Origin: Clavelina lepadiformis
Lineage: Eukaryota; Chordata; Ascidiacea; Aplousobranchia; Clavelinidae
Direction of reading: 5' to 3'
Assembly (NCBI RefSeq): GCF_947623445.1
Contig: NC_135242.1
Span: forward strand, 6,634,001-6,698,000
Length of the DNA stretch: 64,000 bases
The position numbers and the translations under genes are program-made. Shown here piece after piece: positions 11,901 to 25,100 of this stretch (position 1 is its first letter; each line of letters begins with the position of its first letter). Under the pieces are notes generated by a model. The model ran no database searches and had not been told where the DNA came from. It saw only the letters and a program-made list of their open reading frames with translations.

Positions 11901-12612
11901 TCATGTAGATATCGTATTTGAATTGACCAGCTATTCGTAATTTACAGTTTAGCTGGGAAACTCAACTATTATTATAACAAAAGTCCACTAAGGTACCAAC
12001 AATGAAAAAGATGATTGCATGAACTTATGGTACATACTATGAGTAGAATGTGCATTTGTGACATGTTTGTGCAATGAATTTGAAATCTATGGAGACTGCA
12101 GTAAACCCAAAAAATAATTTTAACTTTATTATTGTTAGTTTTCTGCACACCTTTTTTTAAATTTTTTGTCTCTGTTTTATTTCCCGCTTTGAGATATTCT
12201 TTGTAAATTTAGTGTGTTGTCTGAAAATTTAGAGCATTGCACATAACTTTGCAAACTTAACTTCTATCACAAAAAAATTGTATTGAATGCGTTCAGTACT
12301 GCTACAAACCTTTGTTAGACCTCTCACTGCATTTGGTTCAGCAAAGTAAAGAAACTTGTCACAGCAGTTTTTTGTTGTATTATATAAAAATTTTAACTAC
12401 TCTGTAATTGCTAGTTGTTGGTAACAAAATTTACTGATTTGTGTTATTTCATGTTAACATACTGAAAATGTGTGTTTGTATTACTGACATACTTTTCATT
12501 TTTACCCACAGGTTTTGGCTTAATAAATTTAGTTGTGCTAAACGTATAGGTTCACGTATTGGAAAGTTGGAGTTCTATCGTTCTAAGTGGTACTAGGAAG
12601 CACCTGTTAAAA
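11901..12612. other. Spacer between TMEM254 copies
   Basis: AT-rich, no gene. A strong acceptor (pyrimidine tract then CCCACAG ending at 12511) lies about 100 bases before the second start with no upstream coding exon. It implies either a 5'-UTR intron or a trans-splice site. Confidence 0.35.
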
Positions 12613-12984
12613 ATGCAGAGCTCCAGCTTGGATAACTCTACATACTTCAAAAGAACAAATTTATATTTGGCAATTGCTGTGCTTATTGGCATGACTATGT
12701 GCCACATGGGATGTTACAGTCCACAAACAGTTCCGTACCAGTATTTGGGACCAATTGGATTGCTTTACAAGTTTTTGGTCTTTACCCATCCATGGGCAAT
12801 TCAAGTTATCTACCATGCAGCTGTGGCAGTTCATATCTTGGAAGGTATTATAGCTGTACATTTGACTAAGAAGAAAGGTATTACTGATCCAACAACAAGA
12901 TTTAAGTGGTTTGTACAGACTTCTCTCTTTGGATTTGGATCACTGATGCTGCTCACGGCATATTCACCAAAAAAATCAAAATGA
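12613..12984 (+). CDS. TMEM254: TMEM254 family membrane protein, copy 2
   Basis: Single exon, 123 residues from MQSSSLDNSTYF, exactly the length of copy 1. It has the same landmarks (STYFKRTN, YLGPIGLLYKFL, FTHPWAIQ, LTKKKGITDPTTRFKWF, AYSPKKSK). An in-frame upstream ATG at 12559 would add 18 residues that have no counterpart in the family, so the shorter start is preferred. Copies 1 and 2 agree at roughly two thirds of positions, so the duplication is not recent, and both frames are intact, so both are probably expressed. Confidence 0.8.
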   Translation: MQSSSLDNSTYFKRTNLYLAIAVLIGMTMCHMGCYSPQTVPYQYLGPIGLLYKFLVFTHPWAIQVIYHAAVAVHILEGIIAVHLTKKKGITDPTTRFKWFVQTSLFGFGSLMLLTAYSPKKSK

Positions 12985-13456
12985 ATTTTTCATAAACAGT
13001 TTTATTTTTATTAGATACTTATCATTACATATCACTGTCTTCATAAAATTAAAACAGCTTTTTTTCAGTTTATTCTATAGTTAAAAGGATACTTTTAGAA
13101 GTTTATTATTTTGTGTTGCATGTTACACCTTTGCTGTCTTCATGTTACTGCTTAATGTAAAATGTGTCTGCAAATACTCATACATCTATACGTTGTTAGC
13201 ACTTCCTGCTTTGAAGTGCTTATAATTTATTCTAAACAGTTGCAAATATATTTCAAAAAGGGAGAATAGCATTACTTTAATCCTGTATGTTTAAAAAATA
13301 TTTTGCAGTTAGTTTAATGATACTGTATTCGTGTTATGGAATAGCGATACTATTTATAAATGTTTTGCTGTGATTTACAAAATGTTTGTGATGTATTCAA
13401 TCAAGGTTGCTGTTTTAAATGTAACAAAATGAGTTAAAAAGAAATTGGAAACTATA

Positions 13457-15297
13457 ATGTCTATTAACAAATTTCAAACTGAACACTTACATATATGTTT
13501 ATTCAGACATTACTTACAGGTAGGTACATATATAGGATGGCATATATACAATCAACATGCAGATTGCAAGATCCTGACTGTTGTGACTCCACTTAGTTTA
13601 AATGTCGAAGCAGTCTGCATTTTGTTACTTCTATTGTTATTCCATGTTTTGTGGTAATGGACGTTGCATACCTAACACCTTCACCAGGTCATGTGTCTGC
13701 AGGACCCTAATACTGTACAAATAATATGGGTTAAGTTCTCACTTGATTTGCAATCTATCAGCTGGGATGATGGATATTTTGATGATGACACATATTTTAA
13801 GCATACCAATGCTAAGGAAATAATGTTTCAGGTATAACATTTGAAGTGGTAGAGATCTTTGTGTAAAATTGGAAAAGTTTGTTGTATTCATAGCATGCAG
13901 TAAGTTGTTATCTCTGAGATTAGACAGGCGTCACCAAACCTTTTTCATAAAGGGCCAGATAATAATAAAAACTGACAATCACGGGACAAATCCCCACTTT
14001 TTTCTATAGGCTACCATACAATAAGCTCATTTGTGATTCAGTGAGGCGGGCCAGACAAATTAATCTTGCTGGCCGTAGTTTGGTGACCCCTGGATTAGAA
14101 CAACATGCAGTTTTCTTATAAATAGGATGTCAGTTTTGTCAAATTGAGTTTTTTATCTAAGGTTCCATGACGTCATCATAAAGCAAATTCATGCTGTACG
14201 AAGAACATGAAAAGTGTATCTCTGTTGAGAAGGTGCTTTCTTTTCTTGTTGCCTTGACCTTAGGCTTCTTTATTGGTGATCTAACTACACAGTATTTTAG
14301 CGATGAAAATTTAAAATTAATTGTTTCTTAAATGATTTAAGTTTCATAACTTATTAACATTTCTTGCAGAAATGAAGAAATATTTGTCAAAGCAAAACAA
14401 AAGTTCAACTCCACATTTTTGAATATCTTTTGATGACAACATTTTCTGGCAAGTATGTTCGATAAATATTGTTATGGTTCATTAGCGTTTCAATTTTTAT
14501 ACTAGATATTCAACAAATTGTGGTGTCAAATCGTCAGGTTTATGCATACTATTGCATACCTTTTCCTGGTTTGATTATATTTGGAACTTTATTGGAATAA
14601 AAGCCATGATCCATTTTTTATAAGATCGAAAGATCATTTTGTTAATTTATTAAATTTTGTCTACATTAGCTAGTTATTGTAATCAAAAAGCAATCCATCA
14701 CACATAAATCAGCATGTAGGGGATTGTCAGCTTCTCATATTCGAAGTTTGCAATGAACAATATTCAATTTAAGTTAGGGATTTTTATGCTTGTGCTAACC
14801 ATTTGGTTACTACCTTTTTGACCTATTTGAACCACCTTTTTAAAAAGGATACGTTCATCAAAAGTTAATAGCTTATAAATAGCAACTCAATTAGCATATT
14901 AGCGTTTTATTTAGTTTACGAAAAAATCAGAAACATCTGCAAAGGAACAAAACTAATGTTTATACAATAATGATAACTTTCTTATTTCTTTACATTTTTA
15001 GTGGAAAAAATTGGGATAAATTGATTATTGTAAACGTAATTGCATCATCAATTGTTATTTTCTAAGTTGACATACCTTCTTATATAAAGCGTTAATTACA
15101 CCGTACGTCACTGTATTGGAAGATCAAACTCTGCCTCAAATTGAAACTAAATCATTCACTCCAATAGCGTCTACTGTATATTATATGCCCCTATGTCGTT
15201 ATCGGTTTTTGAATTTTATTCTAAAGTGATGTCTTGATTTCAGGGCTACAGAGTTGATGTTGATGGCTACAGTTTTCATTGGTTGACATCAGCTTGA
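13457..15297 (+). CDS. Tentative small three-exon gene, unrecognised
   Basis: Exons 13457-13519, 13703-13831 and 15244-15297 are each flanked by good splice sites (CAG|GTAGGT, CTGCAG|GAC, CAG|GTATAA, TTTCAG|GGC). All are in phase 0 and join into an 81-residue frame that starts MSINKFQTEHLH and ends GYSFHWLTSA with a stop. The middle exon (SLDLQSISWDDGYFDDD) is rich in Asp, Tyr and Trp and reads like real protein, not low-complexity sequence. I do not recognise the family. A hAT-type MITE sits in the second intron. Extra exons may be missing. If the ATG at 13457 is not the start, an upstream exon must exist. Confidence 0.4.
13925..14092. mobile_element. hAT-type MITE
   Basis: A 168-base element with 15-base terminal inverted repeats (CAGGCGTCACCAAAC at the left; GTTTGGTGACCCCTG at the right, one mismatch) and a flanking GATTAGA direct repeat on both sides (13918-13924 and 14093-14099). 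The CAGGxGTC...CCAAAC termini and 7-8 bp target duplication are typical of hAT non-autonomous elements. No coding capacity. Confidence 0.8.
14191..14331 (+). CDS. Possible 46-residue membrane microprotein
   Basis: A short frame MLYEEHEKC... with one hydrophobic helix (VLSFLVALTLGFFIG) and a polar tail ending KLIVS, preceded by an in-frame stop. It lies in the second intron of the tentative gene above. No family recognised. It may be chance. Confidence 0.2.
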   Translation: MLYEEHEKCISVEKVLSFLVALTLGFFIGDLTTQYFSDENLKLIVS

Positions 15298-16464
15298 TTC
15301 TTTCAGATGAAAACTCTCCCGCTCGTCAAACTAAATTGATAAAAAGATGCGAGCAGTAAAGGCAAAACGATGGATTCGAGTGATAGAGTTACTGGTTTTC
15401 AGCTGCAAGACAAAAATGGCCGTGCCCCTGACTGCGCAGTATTGCAAATTTACTTATGCAGAACCTCTACGAAAAGTTTTGGTTTCTTCTTCATCTATAG
15501 GTAACTATAGCTACTAAAGTTTGTATCGATTTAAAGACGGCAACTTGCGTTTTTTCGTTGGAGTTGGTGTGTGATCTGATAACGTGTGTTTTTATATCGC
15601 TTTGCTTGCAAGTTTTGGTTGGTCTTCTCTCATTTCATTTTTGTCACGTAAACTATAGCGGGATAACAGATTATTGGCGAAAATATAAAACTGGGATTAC
15701 GTGGTTAGAAGGATACATCTGTCGTTTTCCTAAAGCTCATGTTTGTTTTGAAACGGCCGTGGAAAGTTTTTGAATGTTTGTCTTTAACGCGAAAAAGAGT
15801 TGGCAATACTCAAAGTTTCTATTTTAAGCCAATGTGATAATGACCATATGATTCCTTATTTTACTAAGTAACCACAGACCCACCATCTGACTTTCTTCTC
15901 AAGATGCACACCGTCAACAAAAGGGAGATGGAACAAGTTTTGTCGGAAACAAAAATATAAGAGGTAATTAAAAACAAGTGGTTTTTATCAGTATAACCTG
16001 ATAAGCCTTGTTAATGCGCACACTGGCAGACGCCAAAATTTTCCGGAATAAAGTTGAGTGAACACGTTTATTAAACTAACTCTATTCCCATCGTATATTA
16101 CCTTAGATAAAAATTAACTTGTGGTTTGCGACAGGACAGAAATTGGTGCATAAAAGCGAACGCGCACGATATTATTTTTTTACAGAATGACAACTAAGTG
16201 TTATCTAAGTAACTGCAGTTTTCTTCCACCTCGGAAAGTGAACATTACAACTTTAAATTGGTGGCTGGAATTCACATGCGTGGTTGCATTCTTACAAGTT
16301 TGTAGCGTGTTGATCTCTGTTGCTTTGTCAGTATATATTTTTAACTTTGCCGCAGAAGCACTATAAATTAATTCTCTTTGGCGTGCGTGAAACACGACAG
16401 GTTTTGATCAAGCCCGATTATTATTAGAATTTTATTTGAGTTGTGTTTTGACAGATTTAGAGCG
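15298..16464. other. Upstream region of the first VIT-CUB gene
   Basis: No supported exon. The last ~55 bases before the start (TTGAGTTGTGTTTTGACAGA, then TTAGAGCG before ATG) recur almost unchanged before the second paralogue (25215-25248), so proximal promoter and 5' UTR were duplicated with the gene. Confidence 0.4.
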
Positions 16465-19400
16465 ATGTTGCTTAAAGTTACGTTGGTTTTATTTTTGGCC
16501 TGGAAGTTGGATGCCGCAATCTCTTCCTCAGCGGATGATGTTTACGCCATTGGTCTCTTTCCTGAACCAGTTTATGAAGCGGTAGGTTGTATATATAGGC
16601 AGTCATGTCACAAAATATAGATCTAAAAATATACTAAAGTAACTTGCAAAACGTAAGTTGGTTTATTTAACTATATTGTTCGTTATCCCTTGCTCATGCA
16701 GGTATGAATTCAACTTAAAAAACTCAGAAAACAAAATTTGCTTTTGCAAATAGAGTTTAATAAAAAAAAATTCCGAAATAAATTATAATGGTGTGAGAAT
16801 TCTTTGTTTGTTGTTTACCAAAATTGGCGTATTTTTTTGGTGAAGATTTATTTGTGTATTATGTCTTTGCAGGGACAATTATCTGATGATCCTTTATCAG
16901 CTTTGGATCAACAATCTTTGCAAGTAAAAGTTTCTAATCCCGGATTCGCAGCCGAGGACATCGGTTTCCACGCCTACCTCCCCAAAAATGCTGAAATGTC
17001 GTCGTTCTCTATGCACACCGAAGGTGTTCGTTACAATGCAAAGAAAGGCAGTCGGGAGATGGCGCACGAGGTGTTGAAAAAAGCTAAAGCTGAAGACCAT
17101 AATGCAGCAATTTACATCCCAAAACCGCTGTTGGGTAAGCCAATAATTTATTTACCGTTAACTATATATATCTAATCTATTTATTGTATTTTATTTCCTA
17201 ACATCCTGACGTTGGATAGAAAATAAAATTTGTTTGCAATTACTTTGTAGCAAAATCTTTCAGTTTTGATATGATATGTTTTGAACTGAAATTAGAAATT
17301 CAAATCTGTGAGATCAATAACTGCTTAAGCCTAATTTCAAAACACTTTTATAGGCGACTTGCAACGTTGTCACATTTTGATGTTTTTTGCTGTTTTTCTT
17401 TTAGTCCAACAGTTAACTTTGGCTGCTATGCTACGTGTCTGTCGTATCTGGTGATAGCTTTAACCTTAGGCCCTGAAACGGCGGTTGTTAAAAATTGATT
17501 GTAATGGTTGTAAATGCGCACATTTTTGCGTTACCGTCCAGCGTTGACGTTTGCGGTGTTCTTTGGTTCCAAACTTAAAATAATAATGCGATTCATCTTG
17601 AGTAATTTTTGTTTTCTGTACCGATTGATTATTGTTATTGTCAACGGTATTATGAAAGCATTCAATATTCTTGTCCACATATGGCGGAAGTTTTGCGTTA
17701 TGTTTACGAATTTAGCTTATATTTTATAGCTATATATTGGTGTTTCGAGGAGGGTTCATTTGTTTTTTGGCACTGTCTAATTAGAATTAGCACGTCGGTG
17801 GTTTTTTATACATTTGCCGCAAAACGTTTAACTGCGTCCCGTCCAACTTTGGACGTAGCGCGTAGCAAAAAAAATTATCTAAGAATCCTTTCAAAACCGT
17901 GACATGCAGTAGATAATTTTGGGTTACGAGTTCCATTTCATCTTGAAGTTGTCTGTTGAAATTAAAAATTTTAAAAGATTTCGAAAAAGTTGTGTTCAAA
18001 TTTTCTTGTTCTTGTTGGCTTTATATAGATTTTGCAAATTTGTCTATTCAGTCAGCTTTTCAAGAGATATTGGTCGGGTTTGACCAGATATTGGTCAGGT
18101 GTAAGCTTAGAGGAAAGTAATGGAAGATCAGATATTTTAATGCCTGTCGCCATTTTCAGTCACGTACGAAGGACGTGCCGCATAAAAAGCAGCTGCGCTA
18201 ATAACAATACATTGTAAATTACTCGTCAACACTACCGTTACGTAAGCAGCTTGATTGGCAGTGACAATGCATAAAATTAAAACTTCATCTTTTATAACTG
18301 CATAGTTGTTTATTAATTGTTCGTGACATCACGTTTCACACAGAATTTTCTTCGAACCACTTGGCAAATATAAGTTTACTGTTACGTCGTTTTGGTTCAA
18401 TGGTCTTATCTCGGTTACCTGTGTTAGACCTTTAGGGCCATTATTTTTAAAAAAAGGATTAATAATAACGTAACATTCACATATAGATCTACATTCATCG
18501 TGCTTAATAATTGCTTCGCAACTCTCTTCGTTCGTTTCATTTCATGACGATCTTTTAGTCAGCAAATATAACGTCTTTTGCGCATTACGCTAGGAAAATG
18601 CGATATATCCAACTATACATGTTTGCTTAGAATTAGATGATTTTCAAGTAGGTTTACATTGACTTCAACTATTTCGTGTAAAAGATCTGGCTTCGTTTGG
18701 TTATTAAGTGTTTGCTCACTCTAACGATCTTCTTGGTCAACAAACACAGCACGGTATCGAAGCGACTTAAACAGTATCAAATATTACTAACACCATAACC
18801 AAATGCCTCTGTGAACGATTTTTGCACATTGCAAAATTTGATACCAAAAGAACACCAAAGACTATAGTCACTATACGAAATATTGTTTTCAAGCAATTGT
18901 TGTTTTAGCGCACACGCGCTCAAACAAATTGGTGCCAATTGAGTCAGTGTTTCAAAAATCCAGGGTTTGCCTTTGCGAGTTTAATCTGGTGAACAAATCA
19001 GATTATGTTCGTTGAAAAATCAGTAATAATATTGCTGCATGCCTTTTCGCCTATATAATTATGAAGACGCTAAACTGAAAATGGCATTGAGGATGGAAAT
19101 ACCGTGTCTGCTTATTTTAGGTTTATTCGAAATATCTGAGACCGGTAAGAAGTTGATCTGGCATCACCGTAAAATTGATTTGCTCGTAGATATTAAATTT
19201 TTGACGTTTTTTATCATCATTAGTCGTCCTTCACAACAGGAATTTTTTTGTGGATCGAAATTACTATTTTTGGCGTTTTATATGATGAACTTTATTACAA
19301 ACCAAACTACAGAACATCAAACAAAGATGATATTACAAGCCATTGCTTTTTTAATAAAGCTATTCGGAGAGCTTGTGGTAAAGAAATGCATGTATACAGA

Positions 19401-22169
19401 GGAAGTTTGTTAAATCGTATTTGTTTAACAGAGTACAAAATTTCAGATAACACGAAGCAACTTCATCGATGTTGTCCACTGTACTGTATTTAACTATTTT
19501 AAGTTGAAGTGATTTGATCCCTTCAGCATAAAGTTAAGAGGCTTCCACTGTAATTGTTTTTGCCAAAAAAATTTATGTAAGTATAATATTGCTTTTCAGA
19601 CGCATACGACAAGGAGATTCAAAGTGCTGAAAACACGGTTCACATCAAAGCTGGAAATGAAATGATCTTTAACATCCAATACAAGGAATCTTTGGCTGAA
19701 CTGATAGCGAATGGTGAGAAACCTCTAAACAGAGCTCGCGTTTCACTTGATCTTTACGGCGTACAAGTTGAAGACTTAAACGCTGAGATTTCTTCACCCA
19801 ATTACCCCAACGATTACCCAAACAACGCTGATACAACCTGGTGGGTGAGGGCACCTGAAGATAAAACCGTTTCTTTTCGTTTGTTTGACATAGACATGGA
19901 AGAATGTTGTGATCGTTTGACCATCTACGACGGTTTATCTATCCACGATGATATTCTCGGTGAAATAACAGGCAGCAGTTCATCTATAAATTCAACATCT
20001 CCAATTAAAACTTATCAATCCTCCACCAACAGCATGTTTCTTCGACTTGCATCGGATTGCACTTCCACAGCTCGTGGATTTAGAGCTTTGATGCGAGCTA
20101 CTGCTCCTTCTCCAAGCAGCACAAAAGAGCCTGAGACCACAACTCCTCATCGAACCACAATTCCCAGTTATGAACGAACCACAGTTCCCAGTTATGAACG
20201 AACCACTTATCCAGTCAGTACATGTTCAGGAACAACTGAATTGTATGCACATACTCATGCACATACGTTTAGTTCTCCTGGATATCCGAATGGTTATTCC
20301 AATAACTTGGATTGCTCTTGGAGAATTTACAGCAGCTCCAGTGGTTACGTAGTAAAGCTTGATGTACTGGACATGAATATAGAAGAAAACTATGACGTCG
20401 TTTACGTTTACGACGGCTACTCTTCCAGTTTTCCTAGATTGGCTTCTTTAACCGGTAATGGAACGAATCAAATATTTCATTCCACTGGCAGTTACATGTT
20501 CATCGACTTCAGAACTGATTCTTCCGTGACAGGCCTAGGATTTCAGTTCCAATATATTGAATCATATACATCTGCGGTAACAACTGCTTATCCCGAAATC
20601 ACAACTGTCAGTAATAATTACCAAAACATAAGCGCTTGTATGGGAGGTGATCACATAGAATTGTATTCATATTCTTCTGGTTTCATCATATCACCAAATT
20701 ATCCTAACTACTATGCAAGCAATGCACACTGTACTTGGTTGATTCATGGCCAGTCTTACGACTACATTGTCTTGTTAACTGTAACTGATTTAGCCTTGTC
20801 GTCCAACGACAAAGTGACGGTATATGATGGTACCTCGCAGTATTATCCAATAATTGCAAACTTTACTTCATATTCTTGGACTGGGCAAGTTTTATCCACT
20901 GGTTCTTCAATGTATATCGAGTTTGAATCTGATAATTACTATGAAAATAGAGGCTTCAACATGACTTATTCAGCCTACTACACTTACTGTTCTTCAACGC
21001 AATACATTTCTACATATCCAAGTAGCAACTACACCCTCTACTCTCCAGGATATCCAAACTCGTATTACGATAATTTGGGCTGTACTTGGCAAGTTCGTTC
21101 TATATATTATGGCTACGTCATAAAGCTCACAGTTGTTGACATGCAGCTTGAACCATGCTGCGATTATGTTTATCTGTACGATGGAAGCACGGCTAGTTCT
21201 GCTCTTCTGGCTACCTTAGGAAATCAACAAAGTGGAACATTCTATTCAACCGGTAGTTACATGTATGTAAAATTTCAGACGGATGGATCAGTAACCTACA
21301 AAGGCTTTCAGTTTGTTGTCACCGCCGCTAGTCCTCCAGCTACAACTGTCGCTTATCCCGACTTCACCACAAATGTAATTAGTCAACCAAGCGCATGTAC
21401 AGGAGGGGATCACATCGACCTTTACTCAGGTTCGGGTTCCATTTATTCACCCGGCTACCCATCTAACTATTACAGCAATGCCCATTGCAGCTGGTACATC
21501 CACGGCCATTACTCGTACTACGTGGTAAAGCTGTCGATTTACGATTTATATTTGTCCTATGGCGACTATTTAGAAGTTTATGACGGGTCATCGCAAAACT
21601 CCCCACTTCTGCAAAATATAACTTCCAATTACTATGGCAACCCGATTTATTCCAATGGATTGAGCATGTATCTTGTATTCTCATCGGATAATTACTACGA
21701 AAGTCGCGGTTTTCAGCTCTACTATGAAGCTTCTTATTCTAGTGCAACGACAGCGCAAGCACCAAGTTTTACAGAAGCTACCACGGGAACGGCGATTGAT
21801 CAATCAAATTGTACAAGCGTTTATTACATCTACGAATCGAATAATCCATCAGGGGGAAACATAACATCGCCCAACTATCCATATAACTACCCGAACAATC
21901 TTGATATTTGCTGGTTCTTTATGCTCGAGCCCTCTCCTTCTCACGGTCATCTATATCTGACCTTCGACGACTTTAACACGGAATCTGGAGATGATGTGCT
22001 GTATGTGTTCAGTGATTATTACAACTTAATATACTCATATTCTGGTTTTTATTCCGGCGGATACTATGTTAACTTGTGGACCTACCAGTCACCGTATATT
22101 CGTTTCCGTACAAACGAGTGGAACAACAACAGAGGCTTCAAAATCACTTACTCTTACGGCCACCACTAG
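16465..22169 (+). CDS. Secreted VIT-like plus six-CUB protein, copy A
   Basis: Three exons: 16465-16581, 16873-17134 and 19600-22169; 982 residues. Residues 1-17 form a signal peptide (MLLKVTLVLFLAWKL). Residues about 45-165 resemble a VIT domain of inter-alpha-trypsin inhibitor heavy chains (GFHAYLPKNAEMSSFSM, REMAHEVLKKAKAEDHNAAIY, TVHIKAGNEMIFNIQYKESLAE). No VWA domain follows; instead six CUB domains start near residues 188, 335, 473, 590, 726 and 864, each with SPNYP/SPGYP, a YDG turn and a terminal GF. CUB1 lacks the usual first Cys. Between CUB1 and CUB2 is a Thr/Pro linker containing a tandem PSYERTT repeat. The CUB array lies in one large exon and is very Tyr/Ser-rich. Role inferred: extracellular matrix, tunic or recognition; substrate unknown. 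Paralogue B lies 3 kb downstream. Confidence 0.85.
17135..19599 (+). other. Long intron of copy A
   Basis: About 2.5 kb of AT-rich intron. Short open frames on both strands (e.g. 19039-19413) have no domains. A 13-15 base direct repeat with AGATATTGGTC occurs twice near 18066-18097. Nothing else seen. Confidence 0.4.
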
Positions 22170-25100
22170 TAGTTACTTTTCTACATAAGGATATGAATAG
22201 TTCATTTATTTTCCTGACCTTCCTACCAATCTTAAAAGAATAATTTTGGTTTAAGAACTGGTGTAAAATTTATGTTAAATAAACTGAAGTTTTCTTTCAA
22301 AGGTTGGATTTACTTTGACTCATTAGTTAGATCCTTCGTAGGCCTTTGCCAAGCTATTTGCTGCAAATGCCATAACTGTGTAGAACAAATAGATGTCATG
22401 GACAAAGTTTTTTTGTCAACACATTCGTTTAGGGGAAAACCAAGGCAATAATTCATACACAGTTTAAGGTGCAATAGCATTAGTAACAAAGCCACAAAAG
22501 TATTGGATCTTTCAGCCAAGGTTAAAAACTCTGACTCCAACTATTATTATAGTTTCTGTCAAAGCAGTCTGTCACTGTCAGAGAGTGTTCAACACATTTC
22601 TGTTGTGACATGTCTTGCGTTTAATGGTTTTTAATATAAGGATAACAACCCGCAGATACAAAAGAATAAATGCGCTGACTGGTGTATGTAAGACTAGCTG
22701 AACAATTATTTGGTGAAATAAATACAATAGGCCTATTTACATCAATCAAAACCCCCCAAAAAGGACAAAGAGAATATAAATGCATATTTGATTAATAGGT
22801 GCATGAAATAACATACTAAAAAGTTATCGTACTGAAATACCGAACTGTTCTATTTGGAATGTGAAAAAAAGCAAATATTGAATTTTGCAACATTTAGACT
22901 AAATGTCAAACAAACTAATAACTTCATTGATCGAACAAACAACAAAACATAACAATCTAAAAATCTGTGTGGCCATTTCTTTCCAGCGTTTGTTGTCCAA
23001 AATAAAATGTAATTTTATTTCTTGGTTACATGTGGTAGACAAGCATTCTTAAATTTTGCGTTGTATGTGGGCCACGTAACGTCAAATATTTAGTTTCCAT
23101 TTCAAGTATATTCTCCGTAGATTACCTACTAATTTTAAAACAAGTGTTAATTTGATAATGCTGCCAAAATGCTTTTTGATTGCCTTGCATACAGTCCTTT
23201 TTTTGGTTAATTCACCTTCATTTTAGAAGAAGATTTTTAACTTATTTTAAGCGCGTAATGGTTTGCTGATAAACAAATGTTCCATCTAATATTTCCCATA
23301 ACAAGCTGAAGATTATATTTGTTCTCTGTACCTCTACGCTTTTTGTATTTTTGTTCGGGCTGTACTAATTTTTGATAAATTTGTATTGAACCTGTTGAAA
23401 TATAAAGCTTTTCAGACCAACTAAGATATAGTAATCAGACTCAATACTATAGAGGTTTTAAGCTATAGTTACTCTAATCGGGACAATGTGTCCTATCTCA
23501 GAGTAGATATTACGGTGTCCTGAAATAAACTGAAAGACAAACCGCTATCTCTCGCAATTATTAAGTTATCACACATTGACTCATGTCTTTTGATTGTTAG
23601 TACAGTAAAAGAAAATCAACTGCAATCGAGTTTGAATCCGATAATTACTATGAAAATGGAGGTTTCAGCATGACTTATTCAGCCTACTAGAACTATTACG
23701 TCGGCTGTTCTTCAACACAATACATTTCTTCATATCGAAATAGCAACCACTACTTTTCATCTCGAGAATATTCAAACTCCTATAACGACAATAGGAGTTG
23801 TACTTGGCAAGTTGGTTTTAGTTATTATGGTTATGTCATAAAGCTCACATCCAATAATTGTTACGAAAGTCGCGGTATAGTAGGAGAGTTTTGCTACTTT
23901 CATTTATCAATTAACATTCAGTGAGTAAGTTATAGACCTATAATAAAAAAAAAATCCTTTTCAAAGCAGTGTCCATTATGAATCTTGTGTTCTTATCACG
24001 TTTGCATAAAGGACGAGCTTACCAAAACCATTACGCGTCTCTGTATCCCTAAAATGGTACCTATCAAAAATGAAATAGCCTACACATTTCTATGCAAATA
24101 TTAGCTTCGAGTACTTTTCATTTTTCAACATAAATGGTCACGACTAACTAACAGTTTAATGTGTGAGAGATAACTTGATTATTCAAATACGTGTCCTTTT
24201 CAGTCGTAAACAATATTTCTGTTTGGTATCGGGCGTAGATTTATGTTCGGTATAGATAGTACGTTGAAAAAACTTTTTATCATCATATTTTCATAGAAAA
24301 AAAACCCATGCAAGAGCGCAGTAAGTTATATAGTCTGTGGTGCAAGTGCAACAATTGAGCGTGGTCGTTTAGTAATTAATAGTGGTTTAACTTTTCTAAA
24401 CAGATTTATTTTTCTACTGTAGATATGTTGTATTGACTTCCAAGACTGTTTTTGTTGTGCTGATTTTTCGCAATTATATGTTGAGATTAATCGTAACTTG
24501 ACTTAGCAGATAACGATAACAATGAAGAGATATTTGAATAGCAATTACAATGGACAAATTGTCACGACATGCATGGTTATTTTGTTATTTGTTCACAAGG
24601 TTTCTATTTTATGCCAGTGTGTGATAGCAAACATATGGTTCCTTGTTTACTAAGCACATGCAGATATATCACTCACCTACTTTTCAAACACTATCCAGTG
24701 TTTAGTGACAAATCCAGTTTATTCCGGAAAAACCAAATAGATGAGATAAATGGAAATATGAGGTATAGGAACAGCAGGCGTTAAGAATCGTTTGTCAGCA
24801 AGGTGGAATGCACCTTCTGAAACAACATCGCTGTGACATATGTTTCAAGCTCATTGTTTTCCCATCGTTATATGTTCTAAATATACCGTTTTAGTTTGTA
24901 AGACTTAAATAGCAGCTGTGCTTAAAAGCGCGCAAACAAGATGTTATTTCATGCAGAAAGACAAATGTTAGTCACAGGGCAATTGTTTTCAAAATACTTG
25001 GGTGTAAACCATATAGAGAACAACGTAACTACTGATGATTCGACATTACAAGCGTGATTGCATTATCTCTTAATTACGGAATAAAATCAATAGCTTAGTG

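Noticed and set aside
19039-19413. 124-codon open frame inside the long intron of VIT-CUB copy A
   Set aside because: No VIT or CUB similarity, no equivalent in copy B, composition typical of intron.
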